Shown here one piece after another: positions 13,477 through 20,926 of a DNA stretch of 23,706 nucleotides. The DNA is taken from positions 1 through 23,706 of the IMG/VR virus record IMGVR_UViG_3300033150_001045; one strand, 5' to 3'. The DNA is from a virus. The translations under genes and the position numbers were made by a program. The notes beneath the pieces were generated by a model. It made no database searches, had not been told where the DNA came from, and saw nothing but the letters and a program-made list of their open reading frames with translations. Within the stretch, counting starts at the first letter, position 1. Each line of letters starts with the position of its first letter.

Positions 13477-14362
13477 TTCTCAAAACTCCTTCTAATCTTT
13501 TTGTTAATAAATGATCTCGCATACATCTCTTATATCCATTCTCCGCAATTCGTTCTCGTTCATCGTCGTGTTCCAGATAATACTTGATTTTTTCTCGAGC
13601 TTCTTCAATAGTATTAAATAGAACATACTCCTTGTTCGGCTCGAAACAATTATTTAGTCCTTCTCCTTCTTCGCTAATATAACAGCGCTTACAGGCAGTA
13701 ACCTCGAAAGCTCGAATACTCGGCGTGTATGGCCAATCATAATGAAAATTTATCACAACTTTCGCGCCACTAATTGCTTTTGATAATTCGAGGAAATATT
13801 TCGGTCCGCCAGCATAATACGGAAAATCTTCTGGCCAACCATTACCCCAAATTTTCATTCTAACAGAAAGACCATTGATTAACTTCCGGAAACTTTTAAT
13901 TCTTTGTGGATGTGCTGTACCAACGAAGACGCAATCGGTCTTGTATTTCCAGAGGTCGTCTCCCTTCAACTCCACCTCGCGATGGACCGGTGGGTATGCC
14001 CCCGGATACAAGGTATCATATCCCCTACCGAATTCTGTCATGTAAACTTCATCAAAGCTGTCCTTAATCTGTTCAAAGCGAGCATATCTAGTCCCAGCAT
14101 CCGGAAACCACAAAATTTTTCTGCATGATAACAAATCAAGAACGTTTTTTCTCATCCATTCAGCTTTTATCGCGAATAAAACATCGGGTTCCCAAGCAAG
14201 CGCACTTTTTATGAATCTATAGTTCATCTCCTCTTCGCCGAACTGCGCAAGAGTTTTTCGATAATCAAAGGCGAAGACTTGATGTCCCAAATCTCGCAAA
14301 GCGTAATAAACTAATACTCCGTATTCTCCAAAGCTGAAACTACTCAATAAGAAAATTTTCAT
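13469..14362 (-). CDS. Glycosyltransferase, CgeB/Glyco_trans_1_2-like
   Basis: A complete 297-aa protein. The N-terminus KIFLLSSFSFGEYGVLVYYA is a Rossmann start; PDVLFAIKAEWMRKNVLDLL, YDTLYPGAYPPVH and CVFVGTAHPQRIKSFRKLI follow. The C-terminal donor site is WPYTPSIRAFEVTACKRCYI then SEEGEGLN, typical of the PF13524-type transferases related to CgeB/DUF3880. ATG at 14362 lies inside the end of the preceding zinc-ribbon gene and the stop overlaps the next start, so it is in the middle of a coupled series. There is no frame break. The substrate is unknown. Confidence 0.85.
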   Translation of the reverse strand: MKIFLLSSFSFGEYGVLVYYALRDLGHQVFAFDYRKTLAQFGEEEMNYRFIKSALAWEPDVLFAIKAEWMRKNVLDLLSCRKILWFPDAGTRYARFEQIKDSFDEVYMTEFGRGYDTLYPGAYPPVHREVELKGDDLWKYKTDCVFVGTAHPQRIKSFRKLINGLSVRMKIWGNGWPEDFPYYAGGPKYFLELSKAISGAKVVINFHYDWPYTPSIRAFEVTACKRCYISEEGEGLNNCFEPNKEYVLFNTIEEAREKIKYYLEHDDERERIAENGYKRCMRDHLLTKRLEGVLRNG

Positions 14363-14561
14363 GCCTTATCTCCTCGATAATTATTTCCTCAACATCTCCA
14401 GTTGCACCATTTGGCCTTCCAGCTAGCAGAACTCGCTTTCCATCAGTCGTTGTTGTTTCAGCCCATTTCCCATTCTCGAAATGTTCTACTAAACAACATT
14501 TAACGCAGTATCGCATAACATTGTTTATATATTTCCATTTATGAAGTCCTAGCTTGCACAT
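14340..14561 (-). CDS. Small zinc-ribbon-like protein
   Basis: A 73-aa protein from ATG at 14561 (GAGGAAA upstream); a longer start at 14600 would have no good ribosome site. The N-terminus CKLGLHKWKY is followed by RYCVKCCLVEHFENGKWAE, giving C, H and C-x2-C ligands reminiscent of DUF1660-type phage zinc ribbons (C-x3-GHKW, then CxxC). The remainder (TTTTDGKRVLLAGRPNGATG) is unassigned. It overlaps both neighbours, the methyltransferase before and a glycosyltransferase after it. Role unknown. Confidence 0.68.
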   Translation of the reverse strand: MCKLGLHKWKYINNVMRYCVKCCLVEHFENGKWAETTTTDGKRVLLAGRPNGATGDVEEIIIEEIRHENFLIE

Positions 14562-14973
14562 TTTCTTTTCCTCTTGCTCCAAGTGCGAGAATATTTCCAT
14601 ACCAGTCCAAAAACAAGGCTTTGCAAATTTCTATTTGACGTTCATTCCATATCCCTTTTCGAAGTTGGTGATAGCCTTTACATCTCCACATACTAATTTT
14701 GTCGAAGTTCAGCGCCTTTAGTAATCCGTACAGTGCCTCGAACGACCAAAACGTTTTGTGTTGAGGGTCTTTAAACAGATAATCGAAGCAAAAGACGTTC
14801 GGGGTCAAAATGAGCATTTTGCTCTTCTTTTTCATCAAATTCTTACTTATAAATTCTAACCAATTGATAACGTGTTCGAAATCTAGATGCTCTAACAAAT
14901 TGAAGATTATTTTCTCCATCATATCCAGCTGGTAGCAAAACATCGTGATACACCCAGCCATTCCCGCAGCCAA
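14539..14973 (-). CDS. SAM-dependent methyltransferase, C-terminal fragment
   Basis: Second half of a class I methyltransferase: KIIFNLLEHLDFEHVINWLE contains the post-motif (N/D-x2-EH), followed by SKMLILTPNVFCFDYLFKDP and HKTFWSFEALYGLLKALNF, then an aromatic C-terminal part. Coding starts near 14930, not at the formal start, where the frame overlaps the N-terminal fragment. Between motif I in that fragment and NLLEHL only about 22 residues remain; the family normally has about 45. So a block of about 25 residues including motif II is missing and the frame changes by the remainder. Probably non-functional as written. Confidence 0.75.
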   Translation of the reverse strand: MAAGMAGCITMFCYQLDMMEKIIFNLLEHLDFEHVINWLEFISKNLMKKKSKMLILTPNVFCFDYLFKDPQHKTFWSFEALYGLLKALNFDKISMWRCKGYHQLRKGIWNERQIEICKALFLDWYGNILALGARGKENVQARTS

Positions 14974-15100
14974 GGTCTAAAACTCGATCCTTCGGGTTTA
15001 ATTCATTGATCAATATTACGCTTTCGTGTGGAATTGTTGGTAGCTTCCATATTAACCCCAATTTGTTATGATATTTCATGATTTCGGAATAGGTTATCAT
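14843..15100 (-). CDS. SAM-dependent methyltransferase, N-terminal fragment
   Basis: First 60 residues of a class I methyltransferase: motif I is RVLDLGCGNGWVYHDVLLPA, the glycine-rich SAM-binding loop, preceded by PHESVILINELNPKD. After GYD the frame is no longer coherent and the C-terminal fragment continues in another frame. ATG at 15100 overlaps the stop of the 49-aa gene before it (ATGA). In glycosyltransferase clusters such enzymes often methylate sugars; that role here is inference from neighbours. Confidence 0.75.
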   Translation of the reverse strand: MITYSEIMKYHNKLGLIWKLPTIPHESVILINELNPKDRVLDLGCGNGWVYHDVLLPAGYDGENNLQFVRASRFRTRYQLVRIYK

Positions 15101-15246
15101 TCATTCATTCTCCTCAAAATCTTCTTTATTTCACAGAGGTCTTTTTCCAATTCTGTGAGTATTGCCTCGTTTTCATATACGTTAACCACTAACCGGGTAA
15201 GTTTCGATCCAAATTCTTTGATTATATCCTCAATTATTTCACTCAT
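15097..15246 (-). CDS. Small helical protein, unknown function
   Basis: A 49-aa protein (SEIIEDIIKEFGSKLTRLVV, then ILTELEKDLCEIKKILRRMN), almost entirely amphipathic helix, probably a coiled coil. Its start and stop both overlap neighbours by ATGA, between a glycosyltransferase and the methyltransferase, so it is a translated member of the series despite its size. No family recognised; a partner or scaffold for neighbouring enzymes is possible. Confidence 0.62.
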   Translation of the reverse strand: MSEIIEDIIKEFGSKLTRLVVNVYENEAILTELEKDLCEIKKILRRMNE

Positions 15247-16199
15247 TCAATCACGCTCCTTAAAGCATCCATGGCAATTTGATTGCGTTCCTCGGCTACG
15301 GAGCAAGCAGTTTTATAAACTATTTCGCCCCAACCACTTCGTTTCAGATCACTTCGTATTAATTCGTGAAGCTTAAGCGCAATCTCGTTTGGATCGTCGA
15401 AATTATCAATGCGTAGATCATTCCATTCAGTTTTATCAGGTATCCACTCGATAGTCTTGCTGAATAAACACGGCACTTTCATCACAAAATGATCGAATAA
15501 ACAATAATCGAAGGTTTCGCTATAGCTTACCTTCAGACCAACCTTCATAGTTTGTATCGACCTGAAATAACTTTCCTTGCTCATCCAACCCATATCGACA
15601 TAACGTAAACCTACTAAATCGGCAAAGTCTTGGAGCATTTTCGGCATCCCATTCAAATGAAGCAAAACTCCGGCTAATCTAGCCGCGAGTATTTGATTCA
15701 GCATGTTTTTCCTTGTTCCAGCTGGATTGTATAAACTTACCCAATCCTCACCTTTCTGTAAACTTGGATCTCGAAACTTTTCCACGCTTTCTAAATCATA
15801 TGTATTCGGCAAGTACTTCACTTTCTCAGCTCCAAATATTCTTTTAAAAGCTTTAGTAATTCTCTTGGTCGGGATGAATAAGTAATCAAGCATTCTATTT
15901 TCCAGTGCATCTCGAATTTGCCACAAAAAGGAAACTTCTATCATTTCAGGCGAAAAGCCAACTTGACCCACTGGACTCGTCCAAAGCAGACCCTTCTTGA
16001 TATCATAAGCCATTAAGCGTTTCAACGCACGGTAGTAATCATAATCCCAAGCTCCAAAAATGATTAGTTTTTTGCCCTCGATAGTTTTCTTGCTTACCGT
16101 CTGACTATGCTCAGTCATCCCCGTTGTCACGGCAAGATGTTCAAATTGGCTCTTCACTCCGGGAAATGCATCGGGACAAACAGTGAGTATTTCTTTCAT
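15243..16199 (-). CDS. Glycosyltransferase, GT-B fold, divergent
   Basis: A 318-aa protein with a GT-B layout: N-terminal half (KKLIIFGAWDYDYYRALKRL, then LLWTSPVGQVGFSPEMIEVS), middle linker VKYLPNTYDLESVE, and a C-terminal half with WVSLYNPAGTRKNMLNQILA, RYVDMGWMSKESYFRSIQTM and VSYSETFDYCLFDHFVMKVP. The SETFDY...D segment occupies the donor-site position of GT4 enzymes. ATG at 16199 overlaps the previous stop and has GGAG 8 nt upstream. The frame is intact. The N-terminal 45 residues are not obviously of the family, so the exact start domain is uncertain. Substrate unknown. Confidence 0.75.
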   Translation of the reverse strand: MKEILTVCPDAFPGVKSQFEHLAVTTGMTEHSQTVSKKTIEGKKLIIFGAWDYDYYRALKRLMAYDIKKGLLWTSPVGQVGFSPEMIEVSFLWQIRDALENRMLDYLFIPTKRITKAFKRIFGAEKVKYLPNTYDLESVEKFRDPSLQKGEDWVSLYNPAGTRKNMLNQILAARLAGVLLHLNGMPKMLQDFADLVGLRYVDMGWMSKESYFRSIQTMKVGLKVSYSETFDYCLFDHFVMKVPCLFSKTIEWIPDKTEWNDLRIDNFDDPNEIALKLHELIRSDLKRSGWGEIVYKTACSVAEERNQIAMDALRSVIE

Positions 16200-17268
16200 A
16201 TTATCTTCTCCAACGCCTTTAAATATTTAGCACCAACAACTTCAATCGACCAATTTTTCTTGACATGTTCTCGTCCAGCTTTCGCGACTTTCGGATTTTC
16301 CAATGCTTTCACAATTGCCCATCCAAGCATGTCTCGATCACCTTGCGCCACAAAGATGGTGTCGTCACACTTCCAATATTCTGGTAAAGCTCCAGCAATA
16401 TTCGCAACAACCTGTTTTTCACATAACAAAGCCTCGCCACATACCGCGCCCCATTGCTCAATCCAAAATGGTGTATCGAGTGAAGTATAAACTATTACAT
16501 CTGCGGTCGCGTAAACTTCTGGCAAACTTTCATAGGACTTCCATGGCTCCCATAAAACTGTCTTCCCATAATCCGGATGCTTCTTGATTTTCTCGAGTTC
16601 GTTTCCCCGCCCACCAACAAACATCAATTCGACGTTCTCGATCTCCTTTTTCACAACTTGATCGTAGGCTATTAAAATACCCTGAATGTCCTTTTCTGGC
16701 ACCAAGCGCCCAACGTAGAGGATTCTTTTTCGCTTCTTATTCGCTGCTGGCAGTGGCCTGAATAATTCGGGATCTAAACCACTTTGTGGCAAAACAATTC
16801 CTTCCGTAACTCCTTTAATTTGAAGCAAACGTCCAGCTTCGCTATTCCCTGCTATTGCTAAGTCAGCTTCGTTCAGCACTTCGCGTTCTATGCTACGATA
16901 AAAGGCATTGTAAACTTTCGGGATGTTTTCCCATGTGAAAACGGCCCATGGCACTCTAAAGAGCTTTGCATAACTCATACACTCGAAAGCGAATAAACTC
17001 GGTGGCTCTTCAAAGCAAACCAGAGCATCCGGCTTGAAAGTTTCTATCATCTCGAGTAACTGCGGCATTCTATAATGAAAAATACCTTTGAAACTTGTTA
17101 ATCCAAGCGGTACTCGCATGAAATGCTTCTTCTTCACGACATCATATTTCTCGTCGTTCCATTGTCTCGGACCGCATAACAAAACATCGTGCTCTTGCTC
17201 TGCGATCCATTCCCACATCCGTTGCTGACGATAATGATTACCGAATGACCCGTAACTAATATCCTCAT
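16196..17268 (-). CDS. GT4 glycosyltransferase with N-terminal frame break
   Basis: A GT-B enzyme of about 355 aa: SFGNHYRQQRMWEWIAEQEH, PQLLEMIETFKPDALVCFEE, VLPQSGLDPELFRPLPA, KRILYVGRLVPEKDIQGILI and the donor site FWIEQWGAVCGEALLCEKQV. The best start is ATG at 17268 with GAGGTG 5 nt upstream, which reads RILVTGHS, a typical GT4 opening. That frame then shifts, because the enzyme continues as SFGNHYRQQ in another frame. The alternative start at 17299 (EKKINLRCENED) has no typical GT N-terminus. So only the first about 10 codons are affected. The catalytic part is otherwise complete. Confidence 0.83.
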
Positions 17269-17277
17269 TTTCACACC

Positions 17278-17457
17278 TCAGATTAATTTTCTTTTCCATA
17301 TCATGGCTTCAGTAATCAATGTGTGCTTCAGGTAACAATCCAAACATATTCGACGACGAGGAAACATGTAATCATCGGGGTGTCTCATGGTCTTTCTTAC
17401 TACTTTGCCGCAATCATCGCATATTTCGTATCCTTTCAATGCATAAGCGATTTCCAT
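17278..17457 (-). CDS. Small zinc-ribbon protein
   Basis: A 59-aa protein missed by length cut-offs. EICDDCGKVV and RRRICLDCYLKH provide two C-x2-C knuckles 24 residues apart, a classic zinc ribbon. ATG at 17457 directly follows the stop of the previous gene (TAAATG), and its stop precedes the next glycosyltransferase start by 9 nt, with the GAGGTG site of that gene spanning the end. It is an operon member; a nucleic-acid or protein-binding role is possible. A second, different Cys-rich small protein occurs at 14340-14561. Confidence 0.72.
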   Translation of the reverse strand: MEIAYALKGYEICDDCGKVVRKTMRHPDDYMFPRRRICLDCYLKHTLITEAMIWKRKLI

Positions 17458-17694
17458 TTATTCCACCGCTGCCCATCCTTTCACATAAACAAACCCATCG
17501 AGTTCTAGTGTCTCTATCTTGATTTCTTCAATCGATTTCCCGGCTCTCAAGGCTCTATTCTGTACCGCTTCCTTAGCTCGCATGTTCGCAAGTCCAGGGT
17601 TTTTCTTATAGCTTGACTCTTCCAAACGATAGCAAATCGCTATAATCGGCTTCCCGGTCTTATTCCTCAAAAATTCTTTGAGTTTATCTTCCAT
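17458..17694 (-). CDS. Small protein, unknown function
   Basis: A 78-aa protein from ATG at 17694 with GGTGTGAT upstream (a GTG start at 17703 is also open). LKEFLRNKTGKPIIAICYRL, then MRAKEAVQNRALRAGKSIEE and TLELDGFVYVKGWAAVE. Mixed alpha/beta composition without transmembrane segments. It lies between another unknown gene and the zinc-ribbon gene inside the glycosyltransferase series. No family recognised. Confidence 0.6.
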   Translation of the reverse strand: MEDKLKEFLRNKTGKPIIAICYRLEESSYKKNPGLANMRAKEAVQNRALRAGKSIEEIKIETLELDGFVYVKGWAAVE

Positions 17695-17699
17695 TCTTA

Positions 17700-18014
17700 T
17701 CACACCAATAACGGATTTTCGTCACTCCTTTGATTTATGCCATAAACCTCGGAGAAATAATTCAACCAATGATTGTAAACTTCAAGCAGTATCGAATTAC
17801 GCATCACTTCGTCTGGCACACTTTTCAAACTCGTCATTAGTAAATCAGAAGCAATTATTACATCTTCCTTGAGACATGATCTCCATCCACACCAACTTTC
17901 GCTTTCACTCGAATGGATAATTATACCTTGAAATTTGTCCTCCTCAATATCCTTCGCGAGCTGTTTCACTCTTTTCAGGATTTCTTCCTTTTTCATTTCA
18001 ACAGTCATCTCCAT
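17700..18014 (-). CDS. Small mostly helical protein, unknown function
   Basis: About 104 aa; ATG at 18014 chosen, but in-frame ATGs at 18008 and 17996 are also possible and a TTG at 18029 overlaps the previous stop. It starts with a charged helix (KKEEILKRVKQLAKDIEEDK), has a Cys/Trp segment (ESWCGWRSCLKEDVIIASDL) and ends LEVYNHWLNYFSEVYGINQR. It is acidic and probably soluble. The CGWRSC spacing could bind metal but is a weak signal. Co-translated with the glycosyltransferase before it. Confidence 0.58.
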   Translation of the reverse strand: MEMTVEMKKEEILKRVKQLAKDIEEDKFQGIIIHSSESESWCGWRSCLKEDVIIASDLLMTSLKSVPDEVMRNSILLEVYNHWLNYFSEVYGINQRSDENPLLV

Positions 18015-18021
18015 CAACCCG

Positions 18022-19164
18022 CTATTCAATTAACCTCGTATATAAATTTATAAATTCCTCAGCCGCTCTTGTGGGGTTAAGCTCCTCACGTGCCCATTTC
18101 ATTCCTTCGCGAGCGAGTTTTTCAGCTTCAACTTTATCCATGAATAAATCAATCATGCAATCCGCTAATTCTTTATAATTTCTCGGCTCAAATAAAACAT
18201 GCCCGAATTTACTTGTCTCCGGTATACTTCCTATTCGACTCGCGATTACTGGCGTGCCACAACATAAACTCTCTCCTCGAATTAATTCGAAAGTTGCTTC
18301 CCAAATACTAGCGACTATAGTAAACCACGATTGAGTGTATAATCTCCTTAAGTCTTCAAGTTTCATTCGAGACAATAAAGCAACATTTCGTAGTTTGTAA
18401 TACCTCAACATTTGGCCGAGTTGTGGTAACCAGCGTTGGTCGCCTTGCATTATGAGATGAGCTTGTGGCAGTCTTTTCGAAACTATTTTCCATGCTTTAG
18501 CAACCACCCACGCGCCCTTGTGCGGTATGTAGTTGTTTATCGTGCAACACTGTAATTTCTTCGATACGTTGGGTTCCGGATAGAAATTCTTTATATCTAC
18601 CCAAGGAGTTATAACTTCCCATTTTCCAACCAAAAAATCATTTCTCTCGAAAATATCTATCATTCGTTTACTCGCGGCTACTCCGACATCACACTCTTGC
18701 AAATCGTTTCTATACTGTCCAGTTAGCCATGTATTATACCACCCAACACAACGGGAGCATTTATCGAAATCTATCTCATAACAAATCTCAGAGTCAATGC
18801 CGTGAAACACATCCATCATAAAATGTTGTGGACAAAGCGCTCTATAGTCATGAGCTACATAGATAACCGGTATATTCATTTTCTTCGCAATTATAACAGC
18901 TTTTGTTCCAATTTCTTGGAAATTATGTTGCTGCATTATCTCGATTTTAAATTTCTTGATTATCTTCCCAGTTATTTTAGGAATCATTCCTCGAGTTGTC
19001 TGCCAGAAATGTATTTTGCCTTCTTGTTTATGTTTCGGCTCACCTAAATACAAAAAATGAATAGCATCGATCGCTGGATGCTTTTGGAACTCTTCGAGTA
19101 ATAAACGTTGCCGAACTTCAGCACCACCAGCTCTTCTATATGGGTTTACAAGCAGAATATTCAT
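18022..19164 (-). CDS. GT4 glycosyltransferase
   Basis: An intact 380-aa GT-B enzyme. The N-terminus NILLVNPYRRAGGAEVRQRL has the Gly-rich acceptor loop; a Cys-containing segment (DSEICYEIDFDKCSRCVGWY), common in archaeal and bacterial GT4 enzymes, follows. Linker EVITPWVDIKNFYPEPN leads into the donor domain (CCTINNYIPHKGAWVVAKAW, LPQAHLIMQGDQRWLPQL), with the catalytic-site region WEATFELIRGESLCCGTPVI then ASRIGSIPE. ATG at 19164 overlaps the previous stop. The closing helix is LNPTRAAEEFINLYTRLI. Best-preserved enzyme of the cassette; substrate unknown. Confidence 0.88.
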   Translation of the reverse strand: MNILLVNPYRRAGGAEVRQRLLLEEFQKHPAIDAIHFLYLGEPKHKQEGKIHFWQTTRGMIPKITGKIIKKFKIEIMQQHNFQEIGTKAVIIAKKMNIPVIYVAHDYRALCPQHFMMDVFHGIDSEICYEIDFDKCSRCVGWYNTWLTGQYRNDLQECDVGVAASKRMIDIFERNDFLVGKWEVITPWVDIKNFYPEPNVSKKLQCCTINNYIPHKGAWVVAKAWKIVSKRLPQAHLIMQGDQRWLPQLGQMLRYYKLRNVALLSRMKLEDLRRLYTQSWFTIVASIWEATFELIRGESLCCGTPVIASRIGSIPETSKFGHVLFEPRNYKELADCMIDLFMDKVEAEKLAREGMKWAREELNPTRAAEEFINLYTRLIE

Positions 19165-19529
19165 TTCCTCAACTCCGGCACAAGTTCTCGAAGTAATTTA
19201 TCAAAAGCTGGTATCACGGCTTTCTCCCAATCATATTCGTTTCGAGCTTTCTCGACGGCTCGTTTACTGAATTTATCATACAAATCAGGGTTTTCATATA
19301 ACTCCTTGAATTTAGCCGCCGCATCTTCCGGATCTGCCACACAAGGTATTCCAGCCGACATGCTCTGTAAACTTGTCAGGCCAAATCCCTCGCCTCCAGT
19401 TAAACGATCATGCACCCAGCCCATGTTGTAAACCCTATTGAGTTCCTCTTCACCAACCCCGAGCATGAAGTCACGCATTTTACTTGGCGGAGGGAAAAAT
19501 ACATCTTTTCCAACCTTCAATAGTCCCAT
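19161..19529 (-). CDS. GT4 glycosyltransferase, C-terminal fragment
   Basis: Last part of the first enzyme of the cassette: GLLKVGKDVFFPPPSKMRDF, ELNRVYNMGWV, LTGGEGFGLTSLQSMSAGIP and a final helix. The GEGFGLTSLQS motif is the donor site, but the second Glu of the usual E-x7-E is Gln. The formal start lies in overlap with the middle fragment, where REGWDY ends; a stretch of perhaps 8-10 residues normally between those parts looks absent. So this is the tail of a protein split into three frames. Confidence 0.78.
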   Translation of the reverse strand: MGLLKVGKDVFFPPPSKMRDFMLGVGEEELNRVYNMGWVHDRLTGGEGFGLTSLQSMSAGIPCVADPEDAAAKFKELYENPDLYDKFSKRAVEKARNEYDWEKAVIPAFDKLLRELVPELRK

Positions 19530-19933
19530 CCTTCGCGATCTCGCTTATCCATATGCAAGTACAGTACAGTATCCGGAAACCATTTATGGAATATCTTAAA
19601 TGCTTGAAGTGTTTGTGGTAATTTCTTCCGTCTCTGATTACGATCAATTCGAATTATCACTTTCTTGTCGGGTGGCAGTCCATATTCGATCTTTGCTTCG
19701 CGCTTTTCTTCTCCACTCAATGGTTTGAAAATTTTTGTGTTCACCCCATGCGGGATATAATAATTTCTTATCCCAGCTTCCGTGCTTAGGTTATGACCGA
19801 ATTTGGAAAAGCAAACTGGAATATCAATTCTTCGAAGCATTCGCTTAATATCATCTGTTATTGGCACACCGTCAATCGGATACCAGTAAACCCAAGTTTG
19901 TGGGATATCGCTTTTCCACATCCAAGATAGCAT
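19517..19933 (-). CDS. GT4 glycosyltransferase, middle fragment
   Basis: Middle part of the split enzyme: IPQTWVYWYPIDGVPITDDI, RRIDIPVCFSKFGHNLSTEA, YIPHGVNTKIFKPLSGEE (interdomain linker) and KKVIIRIDRNQRRKKLPQTL, VLYLHMDKRDREGWDY. This is typical of the GT-B family whose members read IPHGVDT and RNQxRKxLP. Its frame starts to make sense at GDFWMLSWMW (about 19950), upstream of the formal ATG, and stops at 19517. Both ends meet other frames carrying the neighbouring parts of the same protein. Confidence 0.8.
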   Translation of the reverse strand: MLSWMWKSDIPQTWVYWYPIDGVPITDDIKRMLRRIDIPVCFSKFGHNLSTEAGIRNYYIPHGVNTKIFKPLSGEEKREAKIEYGLPPDKKVIIRIDRNQRRKKLPQTLQAFKIFHKWFPDTVLYLHMDKRDREGWDY

Positions 19934-20172
19934 CCAGAAGTCGCCAGCAAGGCTCGCTGTCCAAACTGCGATCCGCCAGTATTTGGTAATGCTTCAAAAT
20001 GTAATTTCCGGTTATGGAAATAAACCGGTGGTCCCATGGGCTGACCAAAGGTTTGCCATCCGAGATAACCTACTTCATGACCAACTTTCCCAAGCCCATC
20101 AGCTAGCCCGCGCATTGCAGTAGCGAAACCACTGATCGTATGCCAGCTATCCGCCATTACAAGCAGTTTCAA
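19858..20172 (-). CDS. GT4 glycosyltransferase, N-terminal fragment
   Basis: N-terminal part of the first cassette enzyme: KLLVMADSWHTISGFATAMR, then LGKVGHEVGYLGWQTFGQPM and ALPNTGGSQFGQRALL. After RALLAT the frame loses sense and the protein continues in another frame at GDFWMLSW. The family usually has about 12-18 residues between those points (a strand such as PDVLITL), absent here, so this is a deletion with frame change. The start is TTG at 20172, just after the stop of the RHH gene, with GGGAATGA upstream. Confidence 0.8.
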   Translation of the reverse strand: MKLLVMADSWHTISGFATAMRGLADGLGKVGHEVGYLGWQTFGQPMGPPVYFHNRKLHFEALPNTGGSQFGQRALLATSGCYLGCGKAISHKLGFTGIRLTVCQ

Positions 20173-20173
20173 G

Positions 20174-20311
20174 TCATTCCCACTCTTTTATTCCACTTGC
20201 ATAAAACTTTATCATTTCCTCGAGTGTTTCACGGATGCTAGGTTTATCCCATCTGATTTTCAGATAGACCAGCTTTTTATGCTGCTCATCAGTAATTGCT
20301 ATGGTTTTCAT
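20174..20311 (-). CDS. RHH/antitoxin-like small protein heading the glycosyltransferase cassette
   Basis: A 45-aa protein: KTIAITDEQHKKLVYLKIRW, then SIRETLEEMIKFYASGIKEW, the beta strand and two helices of archaeal VapB-like/RHH antitoxins. ATG at 20311 is preceded by GGTAAGT and by a TATA box 33 nt upstream. No toxin gene follows; the next gene is a glycosyltransferase one base after its stop. It is best read as the regulator of the cassette that it heads, an inference from position. Short length excludes a catalytic role. Confidence 0.75.
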   Translation of the reverse strand: MKTIAITDEQHKKLVYLKIRWDKPSIRETLEEMIKFYASGIKEWE

Positions 20312-20343
20312 ACTTACCACTAAGACTATTATCTCGAATACAA

Positions 20344-20352
20344 TTTTATAAA
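20344..20352 (-). promoter_or_regulatory. TATA box for the glycosyltransferase cassette
   Basis: TTTATAAAA on the minus strand lies in the 51-nt gap between the tail terminator gene and the RHH gene, 33 nt before its ATG. This gives the cassette a start of transcription of its own inside the structural operon. Confidence 0.6.
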
Positions 20353-20362
20353 TTTATTGTTT

Positions 20363-20797
20363 TCAACTTCCCGAGGAATAAAGCATAGCACGAAAAGATA
20401 ATGTTTTGCGATAGGCCTTCATTGGTAAGCGCTCGTCTTCTATTACGTCATTTTCTCCCGTTAGTCCAAGAATATTAACTCCAGAAGCCTTGAGTGTCTC
20501 GCGATAATCTTGAAGCAAAACTTTCTTTACTTCTTTCGAGAGTTCATTTTTCTGTGCTTTCCCACTCGCGAAAACATCTATTTGAAGCAAAGGATAATAA
20601 ACAACATACCCTTTCCGCGCTTCTTCACTACTCGACCCAACATGAAAAACAGAAATTTGCGGCCAGCGATATTTCCTCAGCCGTTCATCGATCCAATCGT
20701 TATCTATCCAATAAGACCCAGATGATCTGATCTCCGGATCTATGACATTCATTCTCAAACAGCGCGTTACTATTTCGAGTCCTTCATCAATATCCAA
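20363..20797 (-). CDS. Tail terminator / tail completion-like protein
   Basis: A 144-aa protein: DIDEGLEIVTRCLRMNVIDP, WPQISVFHVGSSSEEARKGY, VVYYPLLQIDVFASGKAQKN, KEVKKVLLQDYRETLKASGV and YRKTLSFRAMLYSSGS. The pattern (helix, strand pair with LQIDVFA, long helix, final strand with FR) is that of phage tail completion/terminator proteins (HK97 gp11-like), which cap the tail tube and join it to the head. The start is TTG at 20797 with a strong GGGGGTG site 7 nt upstream. It is the last head-tail gene before the accessory insert. Confidence 0.7.
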   Translation of the reverse strand: MDIDEGLEIVTRCLRMNVIDPEIRSSGSYWIDNDWIDERLRKYRWPQISVFHVGSSSEEARKGYVVYYPLLQIDVFASGKAQKNELSKEVKKVLLQDYRETLKASGVNILGLTGENDVIEDERLPMKAYRKTLSFRAMLYSSGS

Positions 20798-20926
20798 TTT
20801 TAAGCACCCCCGATTATTGTTGGCCGAATCTGGATCATCTGTCTTGACTTTTTCAATTCAATTCATCCAAGTCAATTTGATCGAGTAGATTAACTTAACC
20901 CCAAGTCCCTTTAACAGCAGCTTCTC

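Noticed and set aside
20844-20875. Inverted repeat TTGACTT/AAGTCAA as a terminator or operator
   Set aside because: A 7-bp arm with an 18-nt loop in A/T-rich sequence that partly codes for the former C-terminus of the gp10-like gene; no T-run of note follows.
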